NCBI RefSeq assembly: GCF_008369165.1
Contig: NZ_VOBA01000002.1
Span: 531,645 to 595,644, forward strand
Direction of reading: 5' to 3'
From: Dietzia sp. ANT_WB102
Lineage (GTDB): Bacteria > Actinomycetota > Actinomycetes > Mycobacteriales > Mycobacteriaceae
Length of the DNA stretch: 64,000 bases
Shown here: piece after piece, positions 18,326 through 29,377 of the stretch
Position numbering within the stretch: position 1 is the stretch's first letter
How the letters are laid out: each line of letters begins with the position of its first letter
Notes under the pieces: model-generated
What the model saw: only the letters and a program-made list of their open reading frames with translations
What the model was told of the DNA's origin: nothing
Database searches by the model: none
Position numbers and translations under genes: made by a program

Positions 18326-21105
18326 TGAGCACCACGAGTCAGACCGCAGAAGCCAGGACCGACCCCAGCGCCGCCCCCGCGGCCACCGAGGCGGATGGGC
18401 CCGCCCGACTGCTGCTCCTGGACGGGCACTCGCTGGCGTTCCGCGCGTTCTACGCGCTGCCGGCCGAGAATTTTTCGACAGCCTCCGGCCAGCACACCAA
18501 TGCGGTGTACGGATTCCTGTCGATGGTCGCCAACCTGGTGACCGAGGAGGTGCCCACCCACCTGGCCGTGGCTTTCGATGTCTCGCGAGCGACGCTGCAC
18601 CGTACCGCCGAGTACCCGGAGTACAAGTCCACCCGGTCAGCGGCGCCCGAGGAATTCAAGGGTCAGGTCGAACTCATCCAGGAAGCCCTCGTGGCACTAG
18701 GGGTTCGGACGCTGTCGTTGGAGGGGCACGAGGCCGACGACATCATCGCAACCCTGGCGACACAGGCAGGCGGAGCCGAGACCCTCATCTGTACCGGGGA
18801 CCGTGACGCGCTGCAGTTGGTTTCCGACGAGGTCACCGTTCTCTATCCGGTCAAGGGCGTCTCCGAACTAGCCCGCTTCACGCCCGAAGCGGTCAAGGCG
18901 AAGTATGGAGTCACGCCCACCCAGTACCCGGATGTCGCCGCCCTGCGCGGCGACACCTCGGACAACCTCCCGGGAGTGCCGAAGGTGGGCGACAAGACGG
19001 CCGCCAAATGGATCACCCAGTACGGATCGCTCTCCGAACTCATCGCGCACGCGGACGAGGTCAAGGGCAAAGTCGGGGAGAGCTTTCGAGATCATCTGCC
19101 GCAAGTGCAGCTCAATCGGCGGATCACCGAGCTCTCTCGCGACCTGGATCTCGGCGTCGAACTCACGGACCTCGTCCGGGCGACGCCAGAACGCGCGGAC
19201 GTCAACGCACTGTTCGACCGACTGGAGTTCGGACCCCAGGCACGGGATCGCTTCCTCTCGGCTTTCCTGCCCGAGGGAGCCCCCGAGCCAGCCGCCGAGG
19301 TCGAACTCGAGCAGGCCTCGGTGCTGCACTCCGGCGAGGTCTCCGATTGGCTCGCCGCCCACGCGCCGGCCGGACAGCGGCACGGTCTCGTCGTCGTCGG
19401 AACCTCCCGGCCCGGCTCGGGCGACACTCGGACCATCACGATTGCCGCTGCCGACGGTGCCTCCGGTCACCTCGACCTCGTGGCCATCGGCCCCGACGAT
19501 GAGCAGGCCCTGAGGGCCTGGCTTTCCGACGATGCGGTGCACAAGGCGGTCCACGATGCCAAGGCCGCCACCCATGCGCTGCAGGGGCGCGACCTCCGGT
19601 TGGGAGGCGTCACCATGGACGTGGCACTGGCCGCCTACCTGGTGCGTCCCGGTCAACGCAGTTACGGCCTGGGGGAGCTGTTCCAACGTCACCTCCGGCG
19701 CGAACTGCCCGAGGCGGAGGCGGGTGACAAGCAGCTGTCGCTGCTCGACGAGGTCGATGACGCGGAGGCCGAGCAGAAAGTCGCCGATTCCGCGGCGACT
19801 CGGGCACGAGCGGTGGTCGACCTCGCGGAGCGACTCGACATCGAACTGGAACAGGTGCACGGCGCGAAGCTGATGGCGGAGATGGAACTGCCGCTCGTGC
19901 CGGTGCTGGCGCGGATGGAGTCGATCGGCATCGGGGTGGACGGGGCTGCTTTGGACGGGCTGCGCGACGACTTCGCCGACCGCGGACGCCAGGCCGCCGA
20001 GGCAGCCTACGCCGCGATCGGAGGCGAGCAGATCAACTTGGGCTCGCCCAAGCAACTGCAAGTGGTGCTGTTCGAGACCCTCGGTATGCCCAAGACCAAG
20101 AAGACCAAGACTGGGTACACCACGGACGCCAAGGCGCTGGAGGAACTACTCGCCAAAGAGACCGGTGACACCCCGGGGCGGGCGTTCCTCGAGGCACTGT
20201 TGCTGCACCGCGAGACCACCAAGATGCGTACGACGGTGGAAGGACTCATCAAGACCATCGGCGACGACCGACGCATCCACACCACGTTCAACCAGACCGT
20301 GGCCGCCACCGGCCGACTGTCCTCGACCGACCCCAACCTGCAGAACATCCCCGTGCGCACTGAGGACGGGCGTCGCATCCGCGAGTCCTTCGTGGTGGGT
20401 GAGGGGTACGACTGTCTGCTCACTGCCGACTACAGCCAGATCGAGATGCGTGTGATGGCTCATCTGTCCGGCGACGCCGGGCTCATCGAGGCGTTTCGGA
20501 CAGGGGAGGACCTGCATTCGTTCGTGGGCTCGCGTGCGTTCGGCGTGCCCATCGACGAGGTGACCCCGGAGCTGCGACGTCGAGTCAAGGCGATGAGTTA
20601 CGGCCTCGCGTACGGGCTCAGCGCGTTCGGTCTCGCCGCCCAGCTCGGGATCAGCCAGGGCGAGGCCCGAGAGCAGATGGAGGCGTACTTCTCACGCTTC
20701 GGCGGCGTGCGCGACTACCTGCGCGCGGTGGTCGAGCAGGCCCGCCGTGACGGCTACACGGAGACTCTGTTCGGTCGGCGCCGATACCTGCCCGAACTCA
20801 ACTCGGACAACAGGCTCAAGCGCGAGAACGCCGAACGTGCCGCGCTCAACGCGCCCATCCAGGGCACGGCCGCCGACATCATCAAGGCCGCCATGCTCAC
20901 GGTCGACGCCGACCTCACCGAACGGGGGCTGAAGAGTCGTCTCCTGCTCCAGGTTCACGACGAATTGGTCCTCGAAGTGGCCCAGGGCGAGCTCGACGAG
21001 GTCCGAGATATCGTCGTGGACCGCATGTACTCTGCCATCGAACTCGACGTCCCGCTGGACGTATCCACTGGAACAGGTCCGAACTGGGACTCGGCGGCCC
21101 ACTGA
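18325..21105 (+). CDS. polA: DNA polymerase I
   Basis: This 926-aa repair and Okazaki-fragment polymerase has an N-terminal 5'-3' exonuclease (residues ~30-320; GHEADD, TGDRD and the helix-3-turn-helix GDTSDNLPGVPKVG), a central region corresponding to a 3'-5' exonuclease fold whose acidic catalytic residues I could not identify, and the C-terminal polymerase domain with motif A (DYSQIEMRV), the O-helix RRRVKAMSYGLAYG and motif C (VHDEL). It begins at GTG 18325. The first ~25 residues are Ala/Thr-rich and variable. It lies divergent from the tRNA-Leu gene. Confidence 0.97.
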   Translation: MSTTSQTAEARTDPSAAPAATEADGPARLLLLDGHSLAFRAFYALPAENFSTASGQHTNAVYGFLSMVANLVTEEVPTHLAVAFDVSRATLHRTAEYPEYKSTRSAAPEEFKGQVELIQEALVALGVRTLSLEGHEADDIIATLATQAGGAETLICTGDRDALQLVSDEVTVLYPVKGVSELARFTPEAVKAKYGVTPTQYPDVAALRGDTSDNLPGVPKVGDKTAAKWITQYGSLSELIAHADEVKGKVGESFRDHLPQVQLNRRITELSRDLDLGVELTDLVRATPERADVNALFDRLEFGPQARDRFLSAFLPEGAPEPAAEVELEQASVLHSGEVSDWLAAHAPAGQRHGLVVVGTSRPGSGDTRTITIAAADGASGHLDLVAIGPDDEQALRAWLSDDAVHKAVHDAKAATHALQGRDLRLGGVTMDVALAAYLVRPGQRSYGLGELFQRHLRRELPEAEAGDKQLSLLDEVDDAEAEQKVADSAATRARAVVDLAERLDIELEQVHGAKLMAEMELPLVPVLARMESIGIGVDGAALDGLRDDFADRGRQAAEAAYAAIGGEQINLGSPKQLQVVLFETLGMPKTKKTKTGYTTDAKALEELLAKETGDTPGRAFLEALLLHRETTKMRTTVEGLIKTIGDDRRIHTTFNQTVAATGRLSSTDPNLQNIPVRTEDGRRIRESFVVGEGYDCLLTADYSQIEMRVMAHLSGDAGLIEAFRTGEDLHSFVGSRAFGVPIDEVTPELRRRVKAMSYGLAYGLSAFGLAAQLGISQGEAREQMEAYFSRFGGVRDYLRAVVEQARRDGYTETLFGRRRYLPELNSDNRLKRENAERAALNAPIQGTAADIIKAAMLTVDADLTERGLKSRLLLQVHDELVLEVAQGELDEVRDIVVDRMYSAIELDVPLDVSTGTGPNWDSAAH

Positions 21106-21224
21106 CCGAGGGCAAGCGACTCGCAGAGAAGACCGGCGAATCGGGCCGATGTGTTTTGTACCGGTCCCCGGATGACTTAGGTTCATTGCAGATTCGGCTC
21201 CCCGACGCCTGAAAGGGCACACAC

Positions 21225-22127
21225 ATGACCCTCACCCCTCGGCGCGGTCTGCGCGCCGCCCTGGCACTGACCGCAACCGCAGCCATCTCGCTGACCGGAT
21301 GCACCACCAATACCGAGGGCCCGCAGGACTCCGGGGAGCCGCGCAACGAGGTGTCGCTCGAGAAAGACGACGCGATCGCCGCGCTCGTCCCAGCCGAGAT
21401 CCGGGACAAGGGCGTCATCGTGATCGGCACCAACCCGCCGTATGCGCCCAACGAGTTCAAGAACGAGCGGGGGGAGATGGTCGGATTCGACATCGACGTG
21501 ATGACCGCCGCCGCCCAGCTGATGGGGCTGCGTGCCGAGTTCCGCGAGGCCGACTTCGAGAAGATCATCCCGGCCATCGAGGGAGGCACCATGGATATGG
21601 GTGCCTCCTCGTTCACCGTCAACGACGAGCGGCTCCAGACCGTCGACTTCGTCACATACTTCGAGGCTGGCATCCAGTGGGCCTCCGCGGCAGGCAACGA
21701 CATCGACCCCGATGACGCGTGCGGTCTCAACGTCGCCGTCCAGCGGACCACCGTCTCCGACCAGGAAGACATACCCGCCCGCAGTGAAGCCTGCGTCGCG
21801 GCCGGCAAACCCGCGATCGAGAAAGTCCAGTTCGACTCGCAGGACGAGGCCTCGACCGCCGTCGCGCTCGGCAAGGTTGACGCGATGTCCGCCGACTCGC
21901 CGATCTCCGCATACGCGGTCAAGCAGTCCGGGGGCAAGCTGCAGCTCGCCGGCGAGGTCTTCGACTCTGCCCCCTACGGCTGGCCCGTACGCAAGGGCGC
22001 TAAGCTCTCGGCCGCTCTCGAAGCCGCAGCCGACAAGCTCATCGAGACCGGGGACTTCAAGAAGATTGCCGAGAACTGGGGTGTCGAGGACGGACTCGTC
22101 ACCGACGCCGAAATCCGGAAGGGCTGA
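21225..22127 (+). CDS. Amino-acid ABC transporter substrate-binding lipoprotein
   Basis: This 300-aa protein begins with a lipoprotein signal: basic MTLTPRRGLR, hydrophobic core, and lipobox LTGC with lipidated C26. The mature part is a type-II periplasmic binding fold of the polar amino-acid family (GTNPPYAPNEF, GFDIDVM, TMDMGASSFT, A-V-A-L-G-K-V-D-A). It delivers its ligand to the permease and ATPase encoded next. ATG 21225 follows GAAAGG. The ligand is unknown; the family covers polar and basic amino acids. Confidence 0.9.
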   Translation: MTLTPRRGLRAALALTATAAISLTGCTTNTEGPQDSGEPRNEVSLEKDDAIAALVPAEIRDKGVIVIGTNPPYAPNEFKNERGEMVGFDIDVMTAAAQLMGLRAEFREADFEKIIPAIEGGTMDMGASSFTVNDERLQTVDFVTYFEAGIQWASAAGNDIDPDDACGLNVAVQRTTVSDQEDIPARSEACVAAGKPAIEKVQFDSQDEASTAVALGKVDAMSADSPISAYAVKQSGGKLQLAGEVFDSAPYGWPVRKGAKLSAALEAAADKLIETGDFKKIAENWGVEDGLVTDAEIRKG

Positions 22128-22138
22128 GTGACCGCTAG

Positions 22139-23118
22139 GTGAGTACCGCGCAGAAGGGGCCGGACGCCCCCGCGGCGGAGGCCCCAGACCCCATCCAGGC
22201 GGTGCCCCTGCGGCACCCCTGGCGTTGGGTGTCGGCGACCATCGTCCTGGTCCTCGTATTCCTGTTCATCTGGGGCGCGGCGACCAACCCGGCCTACGGC
22301 TGGGACACCTATTTCCGATACCTGTTCGACACCAGATTCGGCACGGCCGTGTTCTACACAATCGCGCTGACCGTGCTGTCGATGGTTCTCGCTGTGGTCC
22401 TGGGCGTCCTCCTGTCCGTGATGCGGATGAGCAGCAACCCCGTCCTCAAAGGCGTGGCCTGGGTCTACTTGTGGATCTTCCGCGGCACCCCGATCTATGT
22501 GCAGTTGCTGTTCTGGGGGCTCATCTTCACGCTTTACCGGCAGGTCCAGTTCGGCATCCCGTTCACCGACATCCAGTTCGTCCGGTTCGAGGACACCATG
22601 GTCCTGTACTCGGCTTTCTGGCTGGCAGTGGTGGGTCTGGCCATGAACGAAGCCGCATACATGGCCGAGATCGTCCGCGCGGGCATCTCCTCTGTGCCAG
22701 AGGGGCAGTCCGAGGCATCGACCGCCCTGGGCATGACGTGGGGTCAGACGATGCGACGGACGATTCTCCCGCAGGCGATGCGGGTGATCATCCCGCCGAC
22801 GGGCAACGAATTCATCTCACTGCTCAAGACCACTTCGCTCGTCGTGGCAATCCCGTTCTCCGGAGAGCTCTACGGGCAGGCACGGGACATCTCGGGCGTC
22901 AACTTCCAGCCCATCCCGCTGCTGCTCGTGGCCGCAACGTGGTATTTGGTCATCACCAGCGTGCTCATGGTTGGCCAGCACTACCTCGAAAAGCGATTCT
23001 CTCGCGGTGCCACCCGGCAGCTCACCGGCCGACAACTGCGCGCGCTCGCCAACGCGGACGGACTCACCCCGTCCGCTCTCGCCGCGGCCGAGGCCGCCAA
23101 CCCGTCCGGAGGCACACC

Positions 23119-23122
<4 letters not shown>
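22139..23122 (+). CDS. Amino-acid ABC transporter permease (HisM/GlnP type)
   Basis: This 327-aa membrane protein has 6 or so transmembrane segments and the His/Glu/Gln/Arg permease features: LRGTP-like [23 protein letters not shown], and the coupling-helix EAA loop ending in [19 protein letters not shown] 22139 lies 11 nt after the binding-protein stop. The C-terminal ~50 residues form a soluble tail. It overlaps the ATPase gene by 4 nt. One permease gene only, so it should work as a homodimer. Confidence 0.92.
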
Positions 23123-23880
<758 letters not shown>

Positions 23881-23886
23881 CGCCCC

Positions 23887-23931
23887 GCGGCCCTGACGCC
23901 CGCACCCGTGTGGTGCCGGTGTCAGGGCCGC
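23887..23931. terminator. Hairpin between convergent ABC-transporter and methyltransferase genes
   Basis: An 11-bp perfect inverted repeat (GCGGCCCTGAC, complement 23921-23931) lies in the 84-nt gap between the ATPase stop and the methyltransferase stop. It is symmetrical, so could serve both strands; there is no T-tract. Confidence 0.55.
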
Positions 23932-23964
23932 CGGAGTCGGCACTCGACGGCGTCCATCCGCGGG

Positions 23965-24771
23965 TCAGGGCAGAGTGGCCACGAAGATCGCCGTGCCGGG
24001 GAATATCCCGCCCCGGAGTGGGCTCCACTGCCCCCACTCCCGGTCCAACCACTCCGGCCACTCCGGCTCGATGAGGTCCCGCACGACGAACCCGGCCGCG
24101 ACCAGTTCCCGGATCCGGTCGCCTACCGTCCTGTGGTGCTCGACATAGGTCAGCTCGCCGTCGTCGCCATACTCCGTGTACGGCGATCGGTCGAAGTACG
24201 GAAACATGGCCAGCAGCCCCTCCGGGCCCGGGTCATCGCGGAAAATCCACCGCATGGGGTGGTTGACCGAGAAGACGAAGCGGCCACCCGGACGCAGGAC
24301 GCGCGCTGCCTCCGCCATCACGCCCGCCGAGTCCGCCACGAAGGGGATTGCGCCGAATGCCGAGAACGCGACGTCGAAACTGTCGTCCGCGAAGGGCAAT
24401 CGTCCGGCGTCAGCCTGGATCAGGGGGACCCTCGCCGCCCGGCCCGCTGCCCGGCCTGCCACCTCCGCTCCCACGCGGAGCATCCCGGCTGACAGGTCCA
24501 CGGCCACGGCGTGGGCGCCCCGGCCGGCAAGCCACCGCGAACACGGGGCAGACCCGCACCCGATTTCGAGCACGTGGCGGCCCTCCACGTCACCGAGCAG
24601 GTGCCAGTCGCCCTCGTGGAGCCCCTCAGGGCACCAGACGAACTCGCCCTCGGGCGAGTGGGCGCCGAGGAAGTCGCCGTGTTGATCGTGGTAATCGGTC
24701 GCTTCCGAGTCCCACCACAGTCGTGAGGCTCGGACCGACTCTCCATGTCCGGGGGGGTTTGTGGACGTCAC
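23965..24771 (-). CDS. SAM-dependent class I methyltransferase
   Basis: This 268-aa protein has a Rossmann methyltransferase core: motif I VLEIGCGSA (67-75), acidic residue after strand 2 (AVDLSAG), then DAGRLPFADDSFD and the LRPGGRFVFSVNHPMRWIF block. The frame is open to 25284, but that would run antisense through rpsA. GTG 24771 is preferred because the -10-like TACGCT (24783-24778) ends 6 nt before it, suggesting a leaderless transcript. The substrate is unknown. The 91-nt gap to rpsA must hold both divergent promoters. Confidence 0.85.
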   Translation of the reverse strand: MTSTNPPGHGESVRASRLWWDSEATDYHDQHGDFLGAHSPEGEFVWCPEGLHEGDWHLLGDVEGRHVLEIGCGSAPCSRWLAGRGAHAVAVDLSAGMLRVGAEVAGRAAGRAARVPLIQADAGRLPFADDSFDVAFSAFGAIPFVADSAGVMAEAARVLRPGGRFVFSVNHPMRWIFRDDPGPEGLLAMFPYFDRSPYTEYGDDGELTYVEHHRTVGDRIRELVAAGFVVRDLIEPEWPEWLDREWGQWSPLRGGIFPGTAIFVATLP

Positions 24772-24862
24772 GTGTGAAGCGTACAGTTGACGGTCGCGTG
24801 CGTACGCGTTCGCTTTCTTCCTGTCCGCTACGATTTCTATCCACTCCGGAGCACCCCACCAT

Positions 24863-26338
24863 ATGACCACCAACACCACGTCCCCGCAGGTAGCCATCAA
24901 CGACATCGGCTCTGCTGAGGACTTCCTCGCCGCTATCGACGCCACGATCAAGTACTTCAACGATGGTGACATCGTCGAGGGCACGATCGTCAAGGTCGAT
25001 CGCGACGAGGTCCTGCTCGACATCGGGTACAAGACCGAGGGCGTCATCCCCTCGCGCGAGCTCTCCATCAAGCACGATGTCGACCCGGGCGAGGTCGTCG
25101 AGGTGGGCGATGAGGTTGAGGCCCTAGTCCTGACCAAGGAGGACAAGGACGGCCGTCTGATCCTGTCCAAGAAGCGCGCCCAGTACGAGCGCGCCTGGGG
25201 CACGATCGAGGAGCTCAAGGAGAAGGACGAGGCCGTCAAGGGCACCGTCATCGAGGTCGTCAAGGGCGGCCTCATCCTCGACATCGGTCTCCGTGGCTTC
25301 CTCCCCGCCTCGCTGGTGGAGATGCGCCGCGTCCGCGACCTCCTGCCCTACGTGGGCCAGGAGCTCGAGGCCAAGATCATCGAGCTGGACAAGAACCGCA
25401 ACAACGTCGTGCTCTCGCGTCGCGCATGGCTCGAGCAGACCCAGTCGGCTGTGCGCTCCGAGTTCCTGCACCAGCTGCAGAAGGGCCAGGTCCGCAAGGG
25501 CGTCGTGTCCTCGATCGTCAACTTCGGTGCGTTCGTCGACCTCGGCGGCGTCGACGGTCTCGTCCACGTCTCCGAGCTGTCCTGGAAGCACATCGACCAC
25601 CCGTCCGAGGTTGTCGAGGTCGGCCAGGAGGTCACCGTCGAGGTGCTCGACGTCGACCTGGATCGCGAGCGCGTCTCGCTCTCGCTGAAGGCCACCCAGG
25701 AGGATCCGTGGCGGCACTTCGCCCGGACCCACGCGATCGGTCAGATCGTCCCGGGCAAGGTCACCAAGCTCGTCCCGTTCGGCGCCTTCGTCCGTGTCGA
25801 GGAAGGCATCGAGGGCCTGGTCCACATCTCCGAGCTGGCCGAGCGCCACGTCGAGGTCCCCGACCAGGTCGTGTCCGTCAACGACGACGCCATGGTCAAG
25901 GTCATCGACATCGACCTCGACCGTCGCCGTATCTCGCTCTCGCTCAAGCAGGCGGACGAGGACTACACGGAAGAGTTCGACCCGTCCAAGTACGGCATGG
26001 CCGACAGCTACGACGAGGCCGGCAACTACATCTTCCCCGAGGGCTTCGATCCCGAGACCAACGAGTGGCTCGAGGGCTTCGAGAAGCAGCGCGAGGAGTG
26101 GGAGAACCGCTACGCGGAGGCCGAGCGTCGCCACAAGATGCACACGGCCCAGATCGAGAAGGGTCGCGTTGCCGCGGCGGAGGCCGCCGAGGCCGCCCCG
26201 ACCAACTACTCGTCGGAGTCCGCCCCGTCTGCCCGTCCCGCCGCTGCGGAGACCAGCCCGGCGGAGTCGACCGGTGGATCGCTTGCGTCGGACGAGCAGC
26301 TCGCCGCCCTGCGCGCGAAGCTCGCCGGAGGCGAGTGA
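24863..26338 (+). CDS. rpsA: 30S ribosomal protein S1
   Basis: This 491-aa protein has four S1 RNA-binding repeats (about residues 36-106, 124-190, 206-274 and 293-361), the last two with the strong GFLP/GAFV...GLVHISEL pattern. It helps mRNA bind the 30S subunit. A Glu-rich helix and an Ala/Ser/Pro-rich low-complexity tail follow, ending in DEQLAALRAKLAGGE, a C-terminal pattern typical of actinobacteria. ATG 24863 is preceded by CCGGAG. Codon use is strongly biased to C/G-ending optimal codons, as expected for a highly expressed gene. Confidence 0.97.
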   Translation: MTTNTTSPQVAINDIGSAEDFLAAIDATIKYFNDGDIVEGTIVKVDRDEVLLDIGYKTEGVIPSRELSIKHDVDPGEVVEVGDEVEALVLTKEDKDGRLILSKKRAQYERAWGTIEELKEKDEAVKGTVIEVVKGGLILDIGLRGFLPASLVEMRRVRDLLPYVGQELEAKIIELDKNRNNVVLSRRAWLEQTQSAVRSEFLHQLQKGQVRKGVVSSIVNFGAFVDLGGVDGLVHVSELSWKHIDHPSEVVEVGQEVTVEVLDVDLDRERVSLSLKATQEDPWRHFARTHAIGQIVPGKVTKLVPFGAFVRVEEGIEGLVHISELAERHVEVPDQVVSVNDDAMVKVIDIDLDRRRISLSLKQADEDYTEEFDPSKYGMADSYDEAGNYIFPEGFDPETNEWLEGFEKQREEWENRYAEAERRHKMHTAQIEKGRVAAAEAAEAAPTNYSSESAPSARPAAAETSPAESTGGSLASDEQLAALRAKLAGGE

Positions 26339-26354
26339 CCGTCGGATAGTCGCT

Positions 26355-26400
26355 AGAGAGCGGCCCCGCACCGGAATCCGGTGCGGGGCCGCTCTCTTTT
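26355..26400 (+). terminator. Strong intrinsic terminator of rpsA
   Basis: A perfect 20-bp stem (26355-26374 with 26378-26397), 3-nt loop and trailing TTTT begin 17 nt after the rpsA stop. It is the longest terminator in the window. From 26401 to 26552 I see no gene or site. Confidence 0.92.
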
Positions 26401-26556
26401 CGTTGCTTGCGGTGGATCGGGAGGGGACCTGGGGGGTAAGCCACACAACGATTACGCCCTTCACATCCACGCTGTGCCCGGACTCTGGTCGCCACCGCGG
26501 ACGCCGAATCTGGTGAGATTCGGGTGCAGACGGCCTTGCTCAAGACCGACAATGAA

Positions 26557-26598
26557 CTCGCGGCCATCGGCGGGGGCCTGCCCGACGATGGCCGCGAG
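26557..26598 (-). terminator. Inverted repeat downstream of DUF4185 gene 1
   Basis: A perfect 13-bp repeat (CTCGCGGCCATCG 26557-26569, complement 26586-26598) lies 18 nt past the stop of the minus-strand DUF4185 gene. The minus-strand side continues TTCATTG, a weak T-rich run. It is the probable terminator for that gene. Confidence 0.6.
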
Positions 26599-26615
26599 TG
26601 ACGCGGGTCGATCTA

Positions 26616-28196
26616 TCAGCGTCCCGGCGGCTCGACGATTGGCTCGGCCGCGGCGGGCTCGATCTCCGCGATCTCTTCGAGGCGCTGCTCGTCGATGACG
26701 CCCTGGTCGTTGATGGCCCCGGCGTCAGCGGCGGTCTTGACTGTCACACGCGATTCCACTGCGGTCCGGGGGTTCGCGTCCGGGACGGCGAAGTTGAATG
26801 CGTCGAGGTCGGTGCGCATGAGGAAAACGTTGTACGCGTCCCACGTGGAGAGCGTGTAGTACAGGTATCGACTGTCGTTATCCGTGGTGAAGGGATGGAT
26901 CATCGGAGCGTAGCCGTTGGGGAACATGCGCCGGTCGACGATGGTCTGGGGCTCTGACCACGGGCCCCAGGGATTGTCAGACACGCGCATGGAGACGACG
27001 CCGGTGGGTGAGGGGGTCATGGCGGTGTACTTGTCCAGGTGCTTGTTGTATTGCACCGAAAGTTCCTCGACGCGTGCCGGGATGACCTCGTAACCGGTCG
27101 GTGCGTCGGCCCAGTCCAGGCCAGGACCCGCGTACCACTTGTAGGCGGTGGGGTCCTCGATGTCAGCGAGCTTCACGCGGGCCAGCATCGCCGGTCCGCG
27201 TCGACCCGACGGCGTGACGTACTCGTACAGCCACTCGCCGTCCTGGAGGAACGCGCTCATCTGGGCGCCGTACCACTGCTTCTTATCGGGAGCGGGCAGG
27301 TCGCCGGGCGCTAGCATCTCGCTGCTGTGCCATCCGGAGAAATCAGTGACCCGCCGCATCGTGGCGGGGAGCAGTTTCCACGTGTTCCCACCATCTGTGG
27401 ACTTGGCCAGCCCTGAGTAGTTGGTGTTCCAACCGCCGGGGGCGTTCCAGTCCCGCACCGACATGACCCGCATGTACATGTCCGTGCCGTTGCTGACCGC
27501 GGCCGTCGGGATCACGGTCACCTCGCCGACACCGTTCGGCTGATGCGCACCCTGGACGAGGGCGGTGGCCTTGCCCTGCGCATCAGCGGGAACAGCCCTG
27601 AGGACGTTCATCCCGCCATCGGGGCTGCCGCCGCTGGTGGCGAGCATGACGTTGGACCGCCATTGGTTTCCGTTTGGGGTACAGTCCCCGAAGGTGTCGC
27701 CGAACAGGGCCATCGTCTTACCCTGGTGGGTAAAGGTGATCCCGAGATCCGTGCCGTGGATGTCGTATAGTTCGTCCGTCTTCGCGGGACTGGTGGGGCC
27801 GGTGACGAGCTGCCGCACCGACGTGGCGCCCTTGAGGACAGGGATCGTGCCGTTGGCGCCAGTGACCCATCGTGGGAAGCGACGAACCGAGGATGCGGTG
27901 GCGTCGAGAACCGAATTGGTGGCGTTGGCGAGTGAGCCCGTCGCGGGCAGGGGGCCGAGGGAGCCTGGGGGGAGGTTCCCGAAGAAGCTGTTGCACGGAC
28001 CGCTCTCTCCGAACAGCGAACCGGTCGAGCCGGAGGATCCGGTGGAGCCCGTTGATCCGGTGGAACCGGAGGATCCGAGCGATCCTTCGGATTGAGCCGC
28101 TGAATGCGCTGGAGCAACCGCGATTGCGAGCGCAACTGCAAGTGGAACTGCCGCGAGGGCACGTGGCACAGAGTTAATCAGGTTCACACGTGACAC
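26616..28196 (-). CDS. Secreted DUF4185 (GH183-like) protein, paralogue 1
   Basis: About 526 aa: a hydrophobic signal segment (residues 12-33), a Gly/Ser/Thr tract (38-61), then a DUF4185 domain to the end. Conserved blocks are [23 protein letters not shown] and the final [15 protein letters not shown]. Exactly two cysteines are visible, C68 in GPC and the one in GDC; both are kept in the two paralogues, so a disulfide is likely. DUF4185 members were recently assigned, as I recall, to glycoside hydrolase family GH183 (endo-D-arabinanases), so cell-wall arabinan is the probable target. The start is uncertain: GTG 28196 or GTG 28187; a TATAGA at 28202-28197 favours the latter. Confidence 0.82.
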   Translation of the reverse strand: MSRVNLINSVPRALAAVPLAVALAIAVAPAHSAAQSEGSLGSSGSTGSTGSTGSSGSTGSLFGESGPCNSFFGNLPPGSLGPLPATGSLANATNSVLDATASSVRRFPRWVTGANGTIPVLKGATSVRQLVTGPTSPAKTDELYDIHGTDLGITFTHQGKTMALFGDTFGDCTPNGNQWRSNVMLATSGGSPDGGMNVLRAVPADAQGKATALVQGAHQPNGVGEVTVIPTAAVSNGTDMYMRVMSVRDWNAPGGWNTNYSGLAKSTDGGNTWKLLPATMRRVTDFSGWHSSEMLAPGDLPAPDKKQWYGAQMSAFLQDGEWLYEYVTPSGRRGPAMLARVKLADIEDPTAYKWYAGPGLDWADAPTGYEVIPARVEELSVQYNKHLDKYTAMTPSPTGVVSMRVSDNPWGPWSEPQTIVDRRMFPNGYAPMIHPFTTDNDSRYLYYTLSTWDAYNVFLMRTDLDAFNFAVPDANPRTAVESRVTVKTAADAGAINDQGVIDEQRLEEIAEIEPAAAEPIVEPPGR

Positions 28197-28250
28197 TCTA
28201 TAGTTCGTCGCTCCGGCAGACTCGGCCACTGGTCACCTAGAATCCGCATC

Positions 28251-29339
28251 ATGCTGATGGTGGGTCTGACCGGTGGGATCGGCGCCGGCAAGTCGACGGT
28301 GACGGCAGTGCTAGAGGAGTCCGGCGCGGTAATCGTCGACGCCGATCGAATCGCGAGACAGGTCGTGGAGCCGGGATCCCCAGGCCTGGCGATGCTCGTG
28401 GCCGAGTTCGGTGAGGACATCCTGAGGCCGGACGGTGCGCTAGATCGAGCGGCCCTTGCCGCCCGGGCGTTCGTCGACGCCGAACGGACCGCGGCGCTCA
28501 ACGCCATCACTCACCCTTTGATCGGGGAGCGCACCGCGGAGCTGTTCGGCTCCGCGCCGGAAGACGCGATAGTCGTTCATGACATGCCACTACTCGTCGA
28601 GGGCGGGATGACACCCGGCTACCACTTGGTGATCGTGGTCGATACCCCGGCGGAGATTCGCTTGCAGAGACTCGTGGAGCAGCGAGGTATGCCGGAGGAC
28701 GATGCGCGCGCACGAATGGCGAGGCAGGCGACCGATGAGGACCGGCGCGCCGCCGCGGACATCCTGATTGACAACTCCGGCGATCGGCAGACAGTCGTGG
28801 ACCTGACCCGCGCCCTTGTGGAGGTCCGTCTGAGTCCGTTCGAGCACAATCTGCGTACCGGCACCCCGGTCGTGGGCGACCGTACCGTCGTCCCGTTCCG
28901 GCCTGAGTGGACGGGTGAGGCGGAACGGGCGTGCGCCAGACTGCGCCATGTAGTGGGGGACATCGCTCGCAGGATCGATCACGTCGGTCCGACAGCAGTG
29001 GAGGGACTGGACGCGCCCGATGTGATCGACCTGCAGGTGACAGTTCAGGATGCATCGGCGGTCGGGGCTGTATTGCGCAAGCTCACCGAGGCGGGTTACG
29101 TACGCGACCGTCTGAGCGAACGCCCATTACTGCACTGGTGTGACCCTGCGCGGCCCCTGGAGGTGTCGATTCTCGCGGAGGATGACCCGGAGCACAAGTT
29201 CTCTCTTCTCATGGCGGAGGTGATCGGCTCGGATCCCGGCGCCCGATCCGAGTACGCGGAGATCTTGCGCCGCGCTAACCGCGAGGAGACGCGTCAGTGG
29301 GAGCGCACCTTGACTGAGGCTTCTTTGCGGGGCATGTAG
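28251..29339 (+). CDS. coaE: Dephospho-CoA kinase fused to a UPF0157/GrpB domain
   Basis: This 362-aa protein phosphorylates dephospho-CoA to coenzyme A. The kinase half (1-~205) has Walker [13 protein letters not shown] and DADRIAR. The C-terminal half (~215-362) is a UPF0157 (GrpB-like, nucleotidyltransferase-fold) domain with VVPFRPEW and [10 protein letters not shown]. The fusion is known in mycobacterial CoaE, so it is not an assembly artefact. ATG 28251 or 28257 may start it; there is no clear Shine-Dalgarno sequence. It is the only plus-strand gene among the minus-strand DUF4185 genes. Confidence 0.94.
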   Translation: MLMVGLTGGIGAGKSTVTAVLEESGAVIVDADRIARQVVEPGSPGLAMLVAEFGEDILRPDGALDRAALAARAFVDAERTAALNAITHPLIGERTAELFGSAPEDAIVVHDMPLLVEGGMTPGYHLVIVVDTPAEIRLQRLVEQRGMPEDDARARMARQATDEDRRAAADILIDNSGDRQTVVDLTRALVEVRLSPFEHNLRTGTPVVGDRTVVPFRPEWTGEAERACARLRHVVGDIARRIDHVGPTAVEGLDAPDVIDLQVTVQDASAVGAVLRKLTEAGYVRDRLSERPLLHWCDPARPLEVSILAEDDPEHKFSLLMAEVIGSDPGARSEYAEILRRANREETRQWERTLTEASLRGM

Positions 29340-29373
29340 TGCCGTGGGCAGGTCTGTAGACCCGCCCACGGCA
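29340..29373. terminator. Shared hairpin between coaE and DUF4185 gene 2
   Basis: A 10-bp stem (TGCCGTGGGC 29340-29349, complement 29364-29373) with a second small stem GGTC/GACC in its loop fills the 38-nt gap between two convergent stops. It probably ends both transcripts; there is no T-tract. Confidence 0.65.
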
Positions 29374-29377
29374 GGGG

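Noticed and set aside
25124..26470. 448-aa antisense frame over rpsA
   Set aside because: Leu/Asp/Val low-complexity mirror of the S1 codons; no start site or family signature.
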